DNA from: JBMOUD01 sp049319665 | GTDB lineage: Bacteria; Pseudomonadota; Gammaproteobacteria; Enterobacterales; Enterobacteriaceae | Direction of reading: 5' to 3' | DNA: 64,000 nucleotides | NCBI RefSeq assembly: GCF_049319665.1 | Contig: NZ_JBMOUD010000003.1 | Span: 62,001 to 126,000, forward strand | Part shown: piece after piece, positions 9,049 to 16,857 of the stretch | Layout of the letters: every line of letters starts with the position of its first letter | How positions within the stretch are numbered: the stretch's first letter is position 1 | Notes under the pieces: model-generated | What the model was told of the DNA's origin: nothing | Database searches by the model: none | The model's input: the letters and a program-made list of their open reading frames with translations, nothing else | Program-made: the position numbers and the translations under genes

Positions 9049-9566
9049 AATACTGCCAGCATCTTTTTGTATTTTTTTAAAAGTTCCGCGTCTGAAAAAT
9101 TTGCACCATTTTTACAAAAGCTAAGATCATCCCAGCTAGCGCGCCCATTGGGCTGAGTTAGCAAAAAATAATCCGCAATTATTTGAGCCTGCTGTTCCAT
9201 TCCATAACTGCTGAGAGAGCGATTCTCTAACTTATAGTCATAGTCAGCAGCCCAACTGAACAAACCTATAGTCTTAACATTCATTCCTTGCTGGCGTTGC
9301 CAAACATGCGCTAATTCATGAATGAATATGTGTTTAAGTCTAATGGCTGCGCTAGAAAAATCGGGAGTATAATCATCACGAAAGTAAATTTCACCGCTGG
9401 GTGTCATCGCTTGTTTTTTGTTTTGTAAACCAAAGGGGAGGTAGCTGCCTTTGTGGACCCACACTTTGTAGTATTCAATGGCGCCTTTGTATATCTCCTG
9501 CGCCATAGAAATTTCCCCCGGCGTCATTAAACGTAAACTGCCATCCTTTGTTTCCTGCACGAGCAT
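9045..9566 (-). CDS. HExxH zinc metallopeptidase-like protein, putative type VI effector/toxin
   Basis: 173-residue protein with the zinc-binding motif HELAH (residues 83-87) and a downstream EQQAQ (124-128) that could supply the third, glutamate ligand, as in gluzincins. Around them are MTPGEIS, SYLPFGLQ, AMTPSGEIYFR and HVWQRQQGM, features I associate with metallopeptidase domains found as orphan proteins or as C-terminal toxin domains of VgrG/PAAR/Rhs-type effectors. No signal peptide, which fits a protein exported by another route. The frame can be read to a TTG at 9614, but the ATG at 9566 has AAGGA 7 bases upstream and is preferred. It overlaps the lipoprotein gene by 4 bases. No other type VI genes are in the window. 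Enzymatic activity is plausible; the toxin role is inferred. Confidence 0.7.
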   Translation of the reverse strand: MLVQETKDGSLRLMTPGEISMAQEIYKGAIEYYKVWVHKGSYLPFGLQNKKQAMTPSGEIYFRDDYTPDFSSAAIRLKHIFIHELAHVWQRQQGMNVKTIGLFSWAADYDYKLENRSLSSYGMEQQAQIIADYFLLTQPNGRASWDDLSFCKNGANFSDAELLKKYKKMLAVL

Positions 9567-9627
9567 GCAGTATTCCTTATCAAGTATGTGCCTATTGGGT
9601 GGGGAGTATAACAACGGGGCATAACAG

Positions 9628-9756
9628 CTAAAATGATACCTCTCTCTTTCTGCGCATTTTCAGAATATAGCCCAGAGCAATGAGCTGATTCAGTGGTAAT
9701 AGAACGTTAATAATAAACAGAAGCTGGGGTGATAAAGGTCGAAGGAGATTTTGATT
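9628..9756 (-). pseudogene. Remnant of a membrane-protein gene (3' end only)
   Basis: An open stretch of 42 codons ending in TAG reads NQNLLRPLSPQLLF, then a hydrophobic segment (FIINVLLPLNQLIALGYIL) and a basic tail (KMRRKREVSF). It looks like the last transmembrane helix of a real protein, but a stop codon precedes it and no start codon with a ribosome binding site is present. It ends 61 bases before the metallopeptidase ATG on the same strand and may be the truncated upstream partner. The coding origin is inferred from composition only. Confidence 0.35.
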
Positions 9757-9807
9757 TTAAAGATGCCTAGCCAATTTGCTCCTTAATAGCCCCAAAATAA
9801 TTAAGTA

Positions 9808-9892
9808 CCAAGAAAGCGGACTAATAAAGCTCGTTATTAGGGAGAATACTGCGTTGGAGACGTAGCGATATTAGCCGCTAAAGTGCCCCAAT
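9808..9892 (-). repeat. Degenerate palindromic intergenic repeat, copy C
   Basis: Read on the minus strand: TTGGGGCACTTTAGCGGCTAA, then CGCTACGTCTCCAACG and CTCCCTAATAACGAGCTTTA. This follows copy A (7118-7262) and copy B (52246-52425) base for base at many positions (GCGGCTAAT, CTACGNCNCCAACG, CCCTAATAAC, GCTTTATNAG). It is inverted relative to copy A, so copies A and C bracket pflA and the accessory gene pair. Confidence 0.55.
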
Positions 9893-9927
9893 TTGTCCTA
9901 TGCCTGGTTCAACCTAACTCCGCCGCC

Positions 9928-9960
9928 AAAAAATTAAGGCCCCACCGACGTGAGGCCTTA
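9928..9960 (-). terminator. Rho-independent terminator of focA-pflB
   Basis: On the minus strand, AAGGCC and GGCCTT pair around a 14-base loop and are followed by AATTTTTT. It lies about 50 bases after the pflB stop, beyond the hairpin at 9968-9999. Confidence 0.75.
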
Positions 9961-9967
9961 GCATGAT

Positions 9968-9999
9968 AATATTGACCAGACCACAATCTGGTCAATATT
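9968..9999 (-). other. Perfect hairpin directly after pflB
   Basis: A 13-bp perfect inverted repeat (AATATTGACCAGA/TCTGGTCAATATT) with a 6-base loop, 9 bases after the pflB stop. It has no U-run of its own and probably protects the 3' end of the abundant pflB mRNA ahead of the true terminator. Confidence 0.65.
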
Positions 10000-10008
10000 A
10001 CTCGGTGA

Positions 10009-12291
10009 TTACATAGATTTGGTGAAGGTACGGGTAATCACGTCTTTTTGCTGTTCTTTGGTCAGCGAGTTAAAGCGCACGGCGTAACCTGATACGCGGA
10101 TAGTTAACTGAGGATATTTCTCAGGGTTTTCCATCGCATCGACCAGCATCTCGCGATTCATCACGTTAACGTTCAGGTGTTGGCCGCCTTCGATTGAAGA
10201 TTCGTGGTGGAAATAACCGTCCATCAAACCCGCCAGGTTAGCTTTACGCACTTCGTCATCTTTGCCCAGCGCGTTTGGCACGATAGAGAAGGTATAAGAG
10301 ATACCATCTTTCGCGTAGGCAAACGGCAGTTTAGCGACAGATGTCAGAGAGGCAACCGCGCCTTTCTGGTCACGACCGTGCATTGGGTTAGCACCTGGTC
10401 CGAATGGTGCGCCAGCACGACGACCATCTGGAGTGTTACCGGTTTTTTTACCGTAAACCACGTTAGAAGTAATGGTCAGTACAGACTGAGTCGCGACCGC
10501 GTTACGGTAGGTGCGCAGTTTCTGAATTTTCTTCATGAAACGTTCTACCAAGTCGCAGGCGATATCATCAACGCGGGAATCGTTGTTACCAAACTGCGGA
10601 TACTCGCCTTCGATTTTGAAGTCAACGGCCAGGCCGTCTTCGTCACGAATGGTGCTGACTTTAGCGTATTTAATGGCAGACAGTGAGTCGGCAGCGACAG
10701 ACAGACCTGCGATACCACAGGCCATGGTGCGATAAACGTCACGGTCGTGCAGCGCCATCAAGGCCGCTTCGTAGCTATATTTATCGTGCATGAAGTGAAT
10801 GCAGTTCAGTGCAGTCACATACTGCGTTGCCAGCCAGTCCATAAAGTGGTCCATACGCGCCATCACTTTATCGTAGTCCAGCACCTCATCCATCATTGGC
10901 GCTTCTTTTGGTCCAACCTGGATTTTCAACTTCTCATCCACGCCGCCGTTAATCGCGTATAGCATGGTTTTTGCCAGGTTGGCGCGAGCACCGAAGAACT
11001 GCATTTGTTTACCGACGATCATCGGGCTGACGCAACAAGCGATAGCGTAGTCATCGTTGTCAAAGTCAGGGCGCATCAGGTCATCGTTTTCATACTGTAC
11101 AGATGAGGTATCAATGGAGACTTTAGCCGCGTATTTTTTGAAGTTTAACGGCAGCTTTTCAGACCACAGGATGGTCATGTTTGGCTCTGGTGATGGACCC
11201 ATAGTGTAAAGGGTGTTCAGGAAGCGGAAGCTGTTTTTGGTGACCAGAGTACGGCCATCAACGCCCATCCCAGCCAGAGATTCGGTCGCCCAGATTGGGT
11301 CACCTGAGAACAGTTCATCATATTCTGGGGTACGCAGGAAACGCACCATACGAAGTTTCATGACCAAGTGGTCAATCAGTTCTTGAGCCTGTTCTTCGGT
11401 CAGTTTGCCGGCTTTAATGTCGCGCTCGATGAACACATCAAGGAAGGTTGACACGCGTCCGAATGACATAGCCGCGCCGTTTTGTGATTTCACTGCTGCC
11501 AGATAAGCGAAGTAAGTCCATTGTACCGCTTCATGTGCGTCGTTAGCTGGCAGAGAGATATCGTAACCGTATTTTGCTGCCATCTCTTTCATCTGGCCCA
11601 ATGCACGGTATTGCTCTGAAATCTCTTCGCGCAGTTGGATAGTCATTTCCAGGTCTTCGCCGTTTTCCAGTTTCTCTTGTAGAGACTGGAATTGCGCGTA
11701 TTTGTCAGCCATCAGGTAATCAATACCGTACAAGGCGACGCGGCGATAGTCACCGATGATACGGCCACGCCCGTAAGCATCCGGCAAACCGGTTAACACA
11801 CCTGATTTACGGCAGTTTAGAATATCTTTGGTGTAAACATCGAATACACCCTGGTTATGGGTTTTACGATATTCGGTGAAGGTTTTTTTCAATTGTGGGT
11901 CGAGTTCACGGCCATAAACTTTACATGAACCTTCGACCATTTTGATGCCGCCAAACGGGATCAGCGCGCGTTTTAGAGGCGCGTCAGTTTGCAGACCCAC
12001 GATACGTTCTAAAGATTTGTTGATGTAGCCTGCATCGTGAGAAGTAATGGTAGAGGCAACATCGGTATCAAAATCAACCGGGGCGTGGGTGCTGTTTTCC
12101 AGTTTGATACCTTCCATCACTTTATCCCAAAGTGTAGAGGTCGCCTGAGTTGCACCTGCCAGAAATGCTTCGTCACCTTCATAAGGGGTGTAGTTTTTCT
12201 GAATGAAGTCACGAACGTTAACTTCATTCTGCCAGTCGCCAGCGCTGAAACCTTGCCATGCGTTAGTCAGTTTTTCATTTAGCTTAGACAT
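10009..12291 (-). CDS. pflB: Formate C-acetyltransferase (pyruvate formate-lyase)
   Basis: Glycyl-radical enzyme that converts pyruvate and CoA to formate and acetyl-CoA in anaerobic cells; activated by PflA. The 760 residues equal E. coli PflB. The two catalytic cysteines are in IACCVSPM (near residues 418-419), and the glycyl radical site is RVSGYAVRF close to the C-terminus (Gly near 734). The start MSKLNEKLTNAW has AAGGTAGGTAAA just upstream. It lies 60 bases downstream of focA in the same direction, forming the focA-pflB operon. Base composition shows a highly expressed gene. Confidence 0.98.
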   Translation of the reverse strand: MSKLNEKLTNAWQGFSAGDWQNEVNVRDFIQKNYTPYEGDEAFLAGATQATSTLWDKVMEGIKLENSTHAPVDFDTDVASTITSHDAGYINKSLERIVGLQTDAPLKRALIPFGGIKMVEGSCKVYGRELDPQLKKTFTEYRKTHNQGVFDVYTKDILNCRKSGVLTGLPDAYGRGRIIGDYRRVALYGIDYLMADKYAQFQSLQEKLENGEDLEMTIQLREEISEQYRALGQMKEMAAKYGYDISLPANDAHEAVQWTYFAYLAAVKSQNGAAMSFGRVSTFLDVFIERDIKAGKLTEEQAQELIDHLVMKLRMVRFLRTPEYDELFSGDPIWATESLAGMGVDGRTLVTKNSFRFLNTLYTMGPSPEPNMTILWSEKLPLNFKKYAAKVSIDTSSVQYENDDLMRPDFDNDDYAIACCVSPMIVGKQMQFFGARANLAKTMLYAINGGVDEKLKIQVGPKEAPMMDEVLDYDKVMARMDHFMDWLATQYVTALNCIHFMHDKYSYEAALMALHDRDVYRTMACGIAGLSVAADSLSAIKYAKVSTIRDEDGLAVDFKIEGEYPQFGNNDSRVDDIACDLVERFMKKIQKLRTYRNAVATQSVLTITSNVVYGKKTGNTPDGRRAGAPFGPGANPMHGRDQKGAVASLTSVAKLPFAYAKDGISYTFSIVPNALGKDDEVRKANLAGLMDGYFHHESSIEGGQHLNVNVMNREMLVDAMENPEKYPQLTIRVSGYAVRFNSLTKEQQKDVITRTFTKSM

Positions 12292-12351
12292 ATTTTACCT
12301 ACCTTATTGTGGCTAATTTTAAATCGTTTTGAATAGTGGGCGAGAGCATGA

Positions 12352-13212
12352 TTAATGCTGCGGTTGCTCATCGCGTAAATAGATAATCCAGTAGGTAAGA
12401 CCTACTAGCAGACCGCCTCCAATAATGTTCCCTAGCGTGACGGGAATGAGGTTGTCGAAAATAAAGTTGCTGATATTAAGCTGTGCAAACTGTGCAGGCG
12501 TAGCACCAACGGCCTGCCAAAATTCTGGGGCGGCAAAACTTTTGATGGTAATGCCTAATGGGATTAAAAACATATTCGCGATGCTGTGTTCAAAACCGCT
12601 GGCGACAAACATGGCCACCGGGAGGATCATCGCAAACATCTTATCCATTAGCGTGCGTCCTGAGTAACTCATCCACACCGCCAGGCAGACCATTAAATTC
12701 GCTAAAATGCCCAGACACACGGCTTCAATAAAGGTGTGGTGCATTTTGTGATCGGCAGTCTGCAGAACATTGAGTCCCCATTGGCCGTTAGCGGTCATCA
12801 ACATGCCGGAAAACCAAATCAGACCAACAAAAAACAGAGCGCCAACCAGGTTACCGAAATAAACATTGAGCCAGTTACGGGCTAATTGCCCCCAGCTTAT
12901 TCTGCCGCTGGCTTTAGCAATGACAATTAATACGGTAGAGGTGAACAGATCCGCACCGCAGACTACCACCAGCATTAAGCCGAGAGAAAAACAGATGCCA
13001 CCTACCAATTTTGCCAAACCGAATGGCACTGCGGCGGTTCCGGTTGTCGCTGTAATGTAGAAAACAAAAGCGATAGAAATAAAGACGCCTGCGGTGATCG
13101 CCAGATAAAACGTTTTTAATGGTTGTTTTGTTGCTTTATAAACGCCTGCATCCTCAGCGACTTTCGCTGTTGCTGCCGGTAATAACAAATTGAAGGGGTT
13201 GTCAGCTTTCAC
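12352..13212 (-). CDS. focA: Formate channel FocA
   Basis: Pentameric formate/nitrite channel of the inner membrane, exporting or importing formate made by PflB. The 286-residue product has six hydrophobic segments and the family signatures GGICFSLGLMLVVVCGADLFTS and NWLNVYFGNLVGA, with the conserved gating His in the helix of ASGFEHSIANMF. The start is GTG at 13212, as I recall for E. coli focA; an out-of-frame ATG overlaps it by two bases. The gene is the promoter-proximal member of focA-pflB. Confidence 0.97.
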   Translation of the reverse strand: MKADNPFNLLLPAATAKVAEDAGVYKATKQPLKTFYLAITAGVFISIAFVFYITATTGTAAVPFGLAKLVGGICFSLGLMLVVVCGADLFTSTVLIVIAKASGRISWGQLARNWLNVYFGNLVGALFFVGLIWFSGMLMTANGQWGLNVLQTADHKMHHTFIEAVCLGILANLMVCLAVWMSYSGRTLMDKMFAMILPVAMFVASGFEHSIANMFLIPLGITIKSFAAPEFWQAVGATPAQFAQLNISNFIFDNLIPVTLGNIIGGGLLVGLTYWIIYLRDEQPQH

Positions 13213-13513
13213 ATTAACTCTCTCTTAAGGGTTATGCACTGCACGACTGATACTAACAAAGCACTATAGTAGAGAAATTGATTTGGATCATTTCGCTAGA
13301 TAATTATAGTAAAAACCCTAACTCAAATTGAGTAAAAATGATTATATCCAATTGATTTTAAATTGATAAATATTTTTTAATCTTTGCATGTAAAGTTTAA
13401 TGTTTTAAATGGAAATGCTGATTAAAAGAACAATAAGAAAGGGTAAAACGGCAATTTTTGCGGTTATTTTATGCTAAAGAATGATGCGGGAAGCTAGCTA
13501 GAAAATAATGTTG
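13213..13513 (-). promoter_or_regulatory. focA-pflB upstream regulatory region
   Basis: About 300 AT-rich, gene-free bases between ycaO and focA. In E. coli this operon is driven by several anaerobic promoters under FNR and ArcA. Besides the FNR-like site at 13278-13291, the area 13320-13380 has several TTGAT-like half sites. Transcription starts cannot be placed from sequence alone. Confidence 0.5.
13278..13291. promoter_or_regulatory. FNR-like binding site
   Basis: TTGATTTGGATCAT matches the FNR consensus TTGAT-N4-ATCAA at 9 of 10 defined positions. It lies 66-79 bases upstream of the focA start, as expected for anaerobic activation of focA-pflB. Confidence 0.6.
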
Positions 13514-13539
13514 AAAAAACCGGCGCAATGCGCGCCGGT
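13514..13539 (-). terminator. Rho-independent terminator after ycaO
   Basis: On the minus strand ACCGGCGC/GCGCCGGT form a strong stem followed by TTTTT. It is about 24 bases past the ycaO stop and insulates ycaO from the focA promoter region. Confidence 0.88.
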
Positions 13540-13562
13540 GGGTATTAATTATACAGTGGTAA

Positions 13563-15326
13563 TTACGCTTTAGCCCAATGGCGACGTTTTGCCGCCTGCA
13601 GCTTCTCATAAGCGCCTAGCAGAGCCTGATGGGCTGGCAATGCTTTCAGCTCTGGGTCAACAGCGAAGAGGCCATGGAAACGTTCTTCACCGCTGATAGC
13701 GGCAGAAGCGCGTTCAACCGCTTCCTGACCATACATTTTCACGAAAGCAGAATAGTATTGTGCAGGCTCGCGCTCGCTCTCCAATGCCAGCTGCAATAGT
13801 GTTTGCAGGCAACGGTAATAGTTATTGCGCTCATCACTGTATACCGATGCGTTGAACTCATGCGCCCACTCGGCCCAGGTCAATGCCTGATCGAGATCGC
13901 CACCAGCCAACGCCAACATGGATTTAAGTTCACCTACGCGCAGCGTGTACCAGCCGTTGTCTTTACCGCTGGCAATGCCCAGCAATTCGCGTACACGGGT
14001 AAAATCATCCAGACCTTCATCATCAAGTTGAGTAATCATCTCGAGATATTGTTCTGGGGTGAAATCACTGTTCGGGAGCGCCAGAATTTGTTCGCGCAAA
14101 TGTGCGCCCATGCTGTTGTTCGCTAACAGCAAGTCTTCAGCAGGGTAGATGTCAGACATGCCAGGTACAATAATGCGGCATGCATATACATCCAAGTGTT
14201 CATAATCGGCGATATAGACTTCAGCATCTTCTTTATCAAAGATAGCCATCAACGTAGCAAACTCTTGTTCAGTGGTGCCACTGAAGCTCCAGTCTACAAA
14301 CGGATAATCAGCATCTTGCTTGAACAGATCCCAGCAAATCAGGCCGCTTGAGTCGATAAAGTGAGTTTCTAGATTGGCGTGTTCGGCCACTTCTTCATCA
14401 TCAAAGGTCGGTGCAGTGAAGACATCCAAATCTTTCAGGCTGCGGCCTTGCAATAGCTCGGTAACAGTACGCTCAAGCGCTACGCCGAAATCAGGGTGCG
14501 CACCGAATGAAGCGAAGCAGGTACCGTTGGCTGGGTTGAACAGCACGACGCAGATAACCGGGTATTCACCGCCAAGAGACGCATCATAAGAAAGGATTGG
14601 GAAACCTTCTTCTTCGAGTTTGGCAATCGCTTCAACCACGCTCGGGTAGCGAGCCAAAACATCAGCAGGAATTTCTGGCAGGCTGATAGATTCGGCAATG
14701 ATGCGGTTCTTAACATAACGCTCAAAGACTTCTGACAGACCTTGAACTCGTGCTTCGTTAGCGGTGTTACCTGCTGACATGCCGTTAGAAACATACAGAT
14801 TACCAATGATGTTCATTGGAATATAAACGGTCTGCAAATCTGATTGACGGGTGAATGGCAGGGCACAAATGCCGCGATCGGCATTGCCAGACTGCAAATC
14901 AACCAGGTCGCTGCCGGTCAGTTCTTGATCTTGATCGTAGAACGCATGCAGGCGCTCATCGAGGATACCTTCTGGCAGACTGTCGTCGGCTGGGATCGGG
15001 AACCATTTCTCATTCGGGTAATGAACGAAATCGCCATTGGCAATTTCCTGGCCCAAATAGAAATCGGCGAAGAAATAGTTGGTAGACAGACGTTCAAAAT
15101 ATTCGCCCAATGCTGAAGCCAATGCCGCTTTTTTACTGGCCCCTTTACCATTGGTAAAGCATAACGGGCAATCCTTGTCACGGATATGAACAGACCAGAC
15201 ATGAGGAACTGGATTGAGCCATGAGGCTTCTTCAATATTAAAGCCGAGGTCGGTGAGTTTTTGCTGGAAACGGGAAATGGAGACTTCCAGTGCCGCGTCT
15301 TTACCAGGGATAAACGTTTGCGTCAT
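13563..15326 (-). CDS. ycaO: YcaO-family ATP-dependent cyclodehydratase-like protein (RimO-associated)
   Basis: 587-residue YcaO protein. In E. coli YcaO binds ATP and is linked to RimO-dependent beta-methylthiolation of ribosomal protein S12; the exact chemistry is unsettled. Visible are the YcaO ATP-binding segments ASALGEYFERLSTN and GLSEVFERYVKNR, the catalytic-domain core AYDGSLGG-like stretch (SYDASLGGEYPVICVV), and a C-terminal helical repeat-like half ending in RRHWAKA. The frame extends 21 codons upstream, but the ATG at 15326 yields the conserved MTQTFIPGKDAALE start. It is transcribed divergently from serC; ycaP, which lies between ycaO and serC in E. coli, is absent. Confidence 0.94.
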   Translation of the reverse strand: MTQTFIPGKDAALEVSISRFQQKLTDLGFNIEEASWLNPVPHVWSVHIRDKDCPLCFTNGKGASKKAALASALGEYFERLSTNYFFADFYLGQEIANGDFVHYPNEKWFPIPADDSLPEGILDERLHAFYDQDQELTGSDLVDLQSGNADRGICALPFTRQSDLQTVYIPMNIIGNLYVSNGMSAGNTANEARVQGLSEVFERYVKNRIIAESISLPEIPADVLARYPSVVEAIAKLEEEGFPILSYDASLGGEYPVICVVLFNPANGTCFASFGAHPDFGVALERTVTELLQGRSLKDLDVFTAPTFDDEEVAEHANLETHFIDSSGLICWDLFKQDADYPFVDWSFSGTTEQEFATLMAIFDKEDAEVYIADYEHLDVYACRIIVPGMSDIYPAEDLLLANNSMGAHLREQILALPNSDFTPEQYLEMITQLDDEGLDDFTRVRELLGIASGKDNGWYTLRVGELKSMLALAGGDLDQALTWAEWAHEFNASVYSDERNNYYRCLQTLLQLALESEREPAQYYSAFVKMYGQEAVERASAAISGEERFHGLFAVDPELKALPAHQALLGAYEKLQAAKRRHWAKA

Positions 15327-15573
15327 TGAGTTCACTTTTGTGCGTTCTAAAAACGCGCAATGATACGGGGTTTTATGCACTATCTCCACGTATTCATGTC
15401 AGTAATCTTATCGTCATAAAACCCTGCATTCTGGCAGGTTATAACTTGGTTGCAAAACTGATAACGAATAACCGTTGCAGCGCGAGGTGTCGAGTGATAA
15501 AACCGATAGAATAAAGATGCAAAAACAAATCAGCTTTCAAGCAAATGGCTATTCAGCAAAGTGGTGAGGGGAA

Positions 15574-16659
15574 ATGACTCAGGTTTATAATTTTAGTTCT
15601 GGTCCGGCAATGTTACCTGCCGAAGTATTACGTCGTGCCGAGCAAGAGTTGTGTAATTGGCACGGTCTTGGCACCTCGGTGATGGAAATCAGTCACCGCA
15701 GTAAGGAATTTATGCAGGTTGCAGAAGAGTCTGAAAGAGACATTCGCGAACTGATGAATATCCCCTCCAATTACAAAGTACTGTTTTGCCATGGCGGCGC
15801 ACGTGCGCAATTTGCTGCAGTACCAATGAATTTGCTGGGTGACAAAGCGACGGCTGATTATATCGACGGCGGTTACTGGGCGCACAGCGCGGTTAAAGAA
15901 GCACAAAAATATTGTAAGCCGAACGTGATTGACGTCACGACCACCATTGATGGCAAGCGCGGCTTGTTGCCAATGAGCGAGTGGAAACTGAGCAAAGATG
16001 CGGCTTATGTGCATTACTGCCCGAACGAAACCATCGATGGTATTGCCATTGATGAAACGCCTGATTTTAGCGATAAAGTCGTCGTTGCTGACTTCTCATC
16101 GACCATCTTGTCCCGTCCTATCGATGTTAGCCGTTTTGGTGTGATTTACGCGGGGGCGCAGAAAAACATCGGCCCAGCAGGCCTGACGCTGGTTATCGTA
16201 CGTGAAGATTTGCTGGGCAAAGCCAATAGCGCGCTGCCTTCAATTCTGGATTACAGTGTATTGGCGGAAAACGATTCCATGTTCAATACGCCACCGACCT
16301 TTGCCTGGTATTTGTCTGGCATGGTGTTCAAGTGGTTGAAAGAGCAGGGTGGTCTGCGTGAAATTGAAAAACGTAACCAGGCGAAAGCCGAGCTGCTGTA
16401 TAGCACTATCGATAGTAGCGATTTCTATCGCAACCAAGTCGCCGCCTCTAACCGCTCTTGGATGAACGTTCCATTCCAATTGGCTGATTCTGAGCTGGAT
16501 GCACTCTTCCTGAAAGAATCTTTGAACGTCGGTTTACATGCGCTAAAAGGTCACCGTGTTGTTGGCGGTATGCGCGCATCGATTTATAACGCGATGCCGT
16601 TCGAAGGTGTAAAAGCACTGACCGACTTTATGGTTGATTTCGAAAAACGCCACGGTTAA
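15574..16659 (+). CDS. serC: Phosphoserine aminotransferase
   Basis: Pyridoxal-phosphate enzyme of serine biosynthesis (3-phosphohydroxypyruvate to phosphoserine), also used in pyridoxine biosynthesis. The 361 residues match the family length. The N-terminus is MTQVYNFSSGPAMLP; the PLP lysine is Lys197 in YAGAQKNIGPAG; HGGARAQF binds the cofactor phosphate. The ATG is preceded by GAGGGG. aroA follows 198 bases later on the same strand; in E. coli they form the serC-aroA operon, but here a terminator-like hairpin and a repeat lie between them. Confidence 0.98.
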   Translation: MTQVYNFSSGPAMLPAEVLRRAEQELCNWHGLGTSVMEISHRSKEFMQVAEESERDIRELMNIPSNYKVLFCHGGARAQFAAVPMNLLGDKATADYIDGGYWAHSAVKEAQKYCKPNVIDVTTTIDGKRGLLPMSEWKLSKDAAYVHYCPNETIDGIAIDETPDFSDKVVVADFSSTILSRPIDVSRFGVIYAGAQKNIGPAGLTLVIVREDLLGKANSALPSILDYSVLAENDSMFNTPPTFAWYLSGMVFKWLKEQGGLREIEKRNQAKAELLYSTIDSSDFYRNQVAASNRSWMNVPFQLADSELDALFLKESLNVGLHALKGHRVVGGMRASIYNAMPFEGVKALTDFMVDFEKRHG

Positions 16660-16710
16660 GTATTGAATGGTATAAGACGATGATTTTCATATAATGAGAA
16701 TTATCGATTC

Positions 16711-16740
16711 AACCCCGGCAACTGACCGGGGTTATTTTAT
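16711..16740 (+). terminator. Terminator-like hairpin after serC
   Basis: AACCCCGG/CCGGGGTT stem with a 7-base loop followed by ATTTTAT, 51 bases after the serC stop. It may attenuate rather than stop transcription into aroA, because the two genes are normally cotranscribed. Confidence 0.75.
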
Positions 16741-16741
16741 T

Positions 16742-16809
16742 ATACCCGCCATATTTCAAGCTGTAGGGTTGCTTTGCCGCCTACCTGCATCTTGAAGTTT
16801 ATTGGGTAT
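16742..16809 (+). repeat. Short ERIC-like palindromic element
   Basis: A 68-bp imperfect inverted repeat: ATACCCGCCATATTTCAAGC at the left is nearly the reverse complement of the right end CTTGAAGTTTATTGGGTAT. Its ends match those of the longer element at 27063-27189, so it looks like an internally deleted member of the same family. It sits between serC and aroA and could fold in the mRNA. Confidence 0.7.
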
Positions 16810-16857
16810 GGAAAGTATTGTTTTGTTAGTAACGCTAATTGAAAAGATGGAGACGCT

